From NCBI RefSeq assembly GCF_014529535.1, contig NW_023503616.1, positions 4,884,584-4,948,583 of the forward strand: DNA of 64,000 nucleotides, read 5' to 3'. Below are positions 59,380 through 64,000 of this stretch, piece by piece. Each line of letters starts with the position of its first letter. Positions within the stretch are counted from its first letter, which is position 1. The notes under the pieces are model-generated. The model made no database searches. It worked only from the letters and a program-made list of their open reading frames with translations, and was not told the origin of the DNA. A program made the translations under genes and the position numbers. Origin of the DNA: Bradysia coprophila (lineage: Eukaryota > Arthropoda > Insecta > Diptera > Sciaridae).

Positions 59380-60075
59380 ATGTTTTTAGGAGTTCGGCAA
59401 TACTTTAGTCTTGTAAGGTAAGCGCGTTCTAATTACTATTCCCGATAATCAAAATCATAAAAAAATATTTTTGTCCCTAGATTCTTTCACAGATACAAAA
59501 TTCTCGATTTTTTGGAACCGACATCATGCCAAGTATTAACTGTGAGCACTGCACTCGTTACGATTACTCTACTATCTACAATGTACACGTATGCCCTAGC
59601 AAGTATTCTCCTAGCTACAATTTTATTGCTTGCCTCTTCATCAATCCTTACACTGAAATTCTTGTTCGTATCGCGCTTGCTGATCATCGAAACCGACATG
59701 ATAGCACCGTTCTTCAAAAGCAAGGATCGAACGTACAAGAATTGGATGAAACTGATGTGCCAATCCGTAGTTTACATGCTCCAGTTTGTTGAGTTTGGTT
59801 CTGTAATAGCATTACTGGTTGTGTCCGCAACATTTTTGTCGACATTATTGTTGCATTTTCTTTTCGTGCGGTTCTTATTCGTAACCATATTGTTCTTGAA
59901 ACTTTTACTAGGATTACTGCAATGGCTGATGATGGCATTCACTACAACAATTTGTACGATAATACTGGTTGAAATCTATGTGCTTGCAATAAGTTACAGT
60001 TTGAGTGCCTTGTTGGTGATTTTCAGAGATAATCGAAAAATGGTGAAAAGCGAGAAATTTTTAATCATTTTGTGA
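59380..60075 (+). CDS. Unrecognised small multi-pass membrane protein
   Basis: Function unknown. Exon 1 (59380-59417) encodes MFLGVRQYFSLV and splits an Arg codon at donor AAG|GTAAGC. A 63-nt intron with TTCTAATTAC and CCCTAG ends at 59480. Exon 2 (59481-60075) finishes with TGA, for 210 residues. Hydropathy by eye suggests four or five membrane helices (VSTALVTITLLSTMYTYALA, LLATILLLASSSILTLKFLF, VYMLQFVEFGSVIALLVVSA, FVTILFLKLLLGLLQWLM, ICTIILVEIYVLAISYSLSA). One short charged loop (FFKSKDRTYKNWMK) lies in the middle. AATAAA follows 67 bases after the stop. A 187-codon open frame is unlikely by chance in this AT-rich DNA. It is too short for a 7TM chemoreceptor unless exons are missing. Confidence 0.65.
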
Positions 60076-60141
60076 ATTAGAAAACTCTATCAATGTATTC
60101 GTGTAACAAACACATTGTTTGTTGTTCTTCTTTCGATAAAA

Positions 60142-60147
60142 AATAAA
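60142..60147 (+). terminator. Polyadenylation signal of the small membrane-protein gene
   Basis: AATAAA 67 bases after the TGA at 60075, with GT-rich sequence (TTTTTGTGCGG) directly after it. Confidence 0.55.
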
Positions 60148-60756
60148 ATTTTTGTGCGGAACGTGTTGCAGTTTTACTCATTCCTCATCGTTTTCATTGC
60201 TATCAACAGGATAAACGTAAAGTTTCACTCAAACACGTGTGATGGAATAGAAGAAATGTAAAGACTACTCTTACTTGATGGACTTCATATGGATTGAAGT
60301 GATTGAAACAAACAAAATCCATCAAAAAGTAAGTATCTTGAGTTTTGTTTGAATGACAATAATATGCAATTTTAGAACGACCGGTTCGAATCGTAATAAC
60401 AAGTTCGACCAAATTTCGCGGAAGAAATTTGGTTTTCCTAATTGACTGTAACTTCTTCGTAATTCGGTTGTGATAGTGGACGTAAATAAAATTAAATTGA
60501 GAGTGATAGACGTGTGATATATGCACTGCACATGCGTTTATACATTACCATTAGGAGGAATATATTATGAGAGACAATATCTTTCTCAGCATGTACCCAC
60601 AGGTACTGTATCATTAACGAAAAATTGAGTGAATATAAGTCCAAATTCTATATAAATTAGTGTATATGAACGTGCCTGTGCGTGCTTGATGATACTATAT
60701 TTCCTCTCAAGACCGCTTTTCTACTGATTTTTTTTACAAGCCTTGAGATATAACGA

Positions 60757-60955
60757 ATAATAGGTCACATTGGATGCTGCTAACATAATTCATTACATGA
60801 GTTTTGATAAAAGCAAGCGTTCAAGTGATTTTTCGGAGCAACAACAAGCTTTGGTAACTGCCTCGCCTTCGGATCGGATACACAAACTTAGTTACCGAAG
60901 CAAGTTGCTCAAAAATACACAAGGAAGTTGCGAGTATCGCAAAATTGTTTCCTTA
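60757..60955. repeat. Dispersed repeat, copy 1
   Basis: It shares ATAATAGGT-ACATTG at its start with copy 2, and later CAAGTTGC, AATACACA, GAGTATC and TTGTTTCC in the same order. The copies are clearly diverged, so this is an old element. Confidence 0.5.
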
Positions 60956-61384
60956 TTAATGAACAGCATCCTACCACATGTGAATTTCACATAAAATTTT
61001 AAGAAAAATGAACCGAAAATAGTCCCTGAGTTGTACAAAAGTGTTTCACCTAACAAAATTACTTTTTCACGGTGATTTATCACTTAACACAAACCCAGTT
61101 GTCCTAACATCACCCCTGTCCCAAATTAATTTTTTTGTAATGCCTGGACTTCCGGCGTTTACCAGTAAGTAAGCCATGTTAAAATGTCAAACGCTGAGCG
61201 AAATCTAAATCAAATTTGAGCGACCTCGACCAAGTCGATTGATCTCCTGAGCTTCCTTATACATTTTTTGACAGTCAAGTGACCCGACCCGCCGCTATTT
61301 TGGGAGCAAGTTCCACATTCAATTTCATTTTCGCAGGAGGAAAACTGCTATGTAATGTTCAACTTTCGCATGAGACGGGTTCAG

Positions 61385-61510
61385 GCAGTAATAATAGGTT
61401 ACATTGTATGTTGCGAAAGTAATTTATGGCATACACTTGTCGAAAGTTGCCGAATCAAGTTGCACAAATACACACGAGTGAGTTTGTGAGTATCACAAAG
61501 TTGTTTCCGA
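61385..61510. repeat. Dispersed repeat, copy 2 (shorter)
   Basis: Same orientation as copy 1 and about 600 bases downstream. It has ATAATAGGTTACATTG, then CAAGTTGCACAAATACACA and GAGTATCACAAAGTTGTTTC. The middle part is shorter than in copy 1. Confidence 0.5.
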
Positions 61511-63672
61511 AGTAATAAAGTACATAGCAGAGCATCCAATGTATCTGGTTTACTATCTGGCAGGTAGTAAAATTTTATTTTGGCGATAAAATTATTCTGC
61601 AACTACTTTTCGTATAACATTTCGTTTAGCCTACGTGCTACTAATATTTAAAATCTCGTGGTGTTGCTTCCAAGTAATCTATGCTTTAGTTAAATAATTA
61701 AATAATTATGCCCTGGTTTTTCCTCCATGAACTCTACACGATAACATTGATAATATGATAAAAGAAGCGCATAATATTCGTTAAAAAAAGAAAATACGAA
61801 CTGTTATCACTGAATACGTAAGTGATTCTCACTATCTATCAAAATTTATCAATTTACTGTCTATTCAATTATATCAATAACAGCTAATTGCTACTGTTTA
61901 TTGTCAGTAATAATTTAATAACATCAATCATTAATATGTTCCAATTGTTAGGGTTCTCGTGATGTGATTAAAATCGAATTAGATAAATGTGACGTAATGA
62001 ATAGCCTAATCCACGGAAAGATGTAAACACTTCCGTACTAAGCTATTATAATGAACGCTTCCTGAAAGTACTAAGTTTATAGCCGCAGTACTTTCACCGT
62101 ATAATAATGGAAATATTGGATGGTGTTACCGAACCTAACTGTGTCTTTAACCTTTCAGAATCGGCTAATTATATGTTATCGACGGTGGTTGCGCCTGGTG
62201 CTCTGTTATCATATGTATATGAATAGATACATACTTGATTTTAAACTGGGGAATGGTTAAATTAATGCTGTAAATGGTTTTGTATGATAAATCAATTAAA
62301 GATACTTAAAACAAGTGAATTAACAGAGTTTATTACAATAAAGCCGCACAAACGTGTACAGGTGTTACATGCCCGGCCGAGAATGAGTTGACATCTTCTC
62401 GAAACCGATTGAAATTTGACCGCTTCCTTTTTATTTACGCAGTTCTTCGGCTTCGAAAAATAATCAAACAAAATATCGTTATCTGTTCTTTAAAACTGTG
62501 CAATATACCGATGACAACAATTGATATCAACACTTAATGAATGTACAAAAATTTTAAATCACGAGGTTATAAATAATAGTTCGGACGCATAATATTAACC
62601 TTTGGTTCACATGCTACGTGATGTTTGATGTTTTTGTTTTAACTGATTTTGTTTGTAATGAATTGGACTTTTTATCTTTCCTTATTTCTGTTAATTTGCG
62701 CATCGATATATTTACTTATACATCACAAGCAACGACAGAAATTATGCAATTCGGTCACCGATTTTAAGTACTTAATCTACACTCTAATATATTTATGGCA
62801 CCGTACGAAATCACAACAAGAAGTCTGCCATAAAATTTTGATAAAACAACCTTTTATCGTATACCGAAATCATAAAATTATATTCTTTTTAACTGCAACT
62901 TAGTGACCTTACCTGTGTAAATCGGTTTCAATTGTTGATATCAGAGTTCTGCCCGCTAATTATTTATTGTCAGCGAGTTTGGGATAGGTGTTTCGGTTCT
63001 ACTTTTTCATTTGTGTGCTAGGCTAATTTAAAGCAGTATGGCAAGATGATAGCTTATATGCAGAAGAAGATGAAGTGAATAGTTTAACAATGATATCCTT
63101 TCGGTGCAAAGCAGTAATGCAGCTATCGGTATATATATGGAATACGATAAGGAATATCATATCTATTTATAGGAAAGTTTCATTGCCAGACTAAAAAAGC
63201 ACTTCACAGTACCGAGCTAAATGAAAGGTTCAGCTTGATTTTGAAAATATTGATCATATTATATTTATATGTACCAGGTACCTATATGCGTGGTGATATT
63301 TATTTTTTTCAGAGTTTAGTCGTGCGGGTCTGTCTTATCAGCTTTTTGTATTATTATGTTAGAAGACATACGCAAAAAATTTCGTTGAACCCATGATTGT
63401 TCGGTTGACTGTAAGAAGCAATGTGATACAAATGGATTAAAATTTATCTCTTCCTTGTTGTTCCGCGTGTTGATAAATTGATAATTTGCTTTTGCGATAG
63501 ACATAACTTATAGATGATTTTATTAGATCCATAGTCAGTCTTCGGTTGTGCTCATCGAAAAGAAGATATCTCCGATCCAATTCCTTCAAGTCATTATGGT
63601 GAATGAATTTTAAAATCGTATGTTCGCAGTGTGTGTACACGACTCTAATTCGCATATCTTAATTTCGTTCAG

Positions 63673-64000
63673 GATTCGAAGGATAACAGCAGTAATGAAG
63701 TCAATGGTTTCGAAGCCATAGATATGCCCGACGCTCATTTGATGGCTTCGAAGAAAGAGTCGACTTCACTGGAATCGGAGACAAAGGCTTTATCCCAACA
63801 AGTTTATCAGTTCACAACGGAACCGATCGATAAGCCACTGCCACGAAATGCGGATCTATTTGATCATTTATTCGCTAAATTTGGAAAATGGCAACTCAGA
63901 TCGATTCTCTCCGTTTTTATTTATAAAATTCCGGCCGCTTGGTTTATGCACTGTATCCTATTTACTGCACCCGCACCTAGATATGGCGAATACTTTTGTC
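63673..64000 (+). CDS. SLC22-type organic cation/anion transporter, N-terminal part (runs off the window)
   Basis: Plasma-membrane solute carrier of the major facilitator superfamily. The exon starts after acceptor TTTCGTTCAG and stays open to the window edge. After a hydrophilic leader rich in Ser and Glu comes DLFDHLFAKFGKWQLRSIL, the usual SLC22 start before helix 1. Helix 1 (SVFIYKIPAAWFMHCILFTA) follows, then PAPRYGEYFC, the beginning of the large extracellular loop with its first Cys. The start codon lies in an upstream exon I could not place. The family call rests on about 110 residues; the substrate is unknown. Confidence 0.75.

Larger units (their letters stand above)
60076..63672. 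other. Intergenic region upstream of the SLC22-type gene
   Basis: It contains the two repeat copies listed separately and the upstream part of the SLC22-type gene, whose first exon or 5' UTR must lie here but could not be located. Other open frames (at most 107 codons) lack protein character. Confidence 0.45.

Noticed and set aside
59487-59938. Minus-strand open frames of 83 and 74 codons overlapping the small membrane-protein gene
   Set aside because: They mirror the coding frame of the + strand gene, which has splice sites and a polyadenylation signal; the minus frames have neither.

Overview
The window is AT-rich animal nuclear DNA with many introns of 52-75 bp, GT-AG splice sites and short TIR-type repeats. 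Its genes have clear insect versions: baboon with three alternative ectodomain exons, a Gyc76C-type receptor guanylyl cyclase, and an Arg-type selenophosphate synthetase. The best fit is a dipteran fly, possibly a lower (nematoceran) one; I cannot name the species. Exon joins below were worked out by hand from reading frame, phase, splice consensus and remembered family sequences.

Layout. 152-8054 (+): baboon, the type I activin/TGF-beta receptor, lacking its 5' end and carrying three mutually exclusive extracellular exons. 8055-15715: a long AT-rich gap with repeats. 15716-21960 (-): an FKRP-type phosphotransferase gene whose 4.5 kb second intron contains the complete SelD (SPS1-type) gene on the same strand (17866-19228). 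23126-25778 (-) and about 26239-33572 (+): a divergent pair of axonemal genes, DRC5/TCTE1-like and dynein intermediate chain DNAI1. 33848-34645 (-): a single-exon short-chain dehydrogenase. 35759-50874 (-): a receptor guanylyl cyclase in 31 coding exons, with a 7.5 kb intron that holds a 19-bp palindromic satellite, large palindromes and two orphan exon-like segments on the other strand. 53829-56014 (+): an unrecognised single-pass membrane protein in six exons. 59380-60075 (+): an unrecognised small multi-pass membrane protein in two exons. 63673 to the end (+): the beginning of an SLC22-type transporter.

Functional links. The DRC5 and DNAI1 products both work in motile cilia or sperm flagella, and their starts lie about 460 bp apart, so shared control is plausible. 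Baboon and the guanylyl cyclase are cell-surface receptors but are not obviously linked. Most other structure is mobile-element debris: at least nine hairpin or TIR repeats, one family of which occurs in two genes.

The most interesting points are the baboon exon cassette, a 54-nt stop-free intron inside the L45 (Smad-choosing) loop of baboon, the SelD-in-FKRP nesting with a degenerate FKRP metal motif, the palindromic satellite, and the two unrecognised membrane-protein genes.
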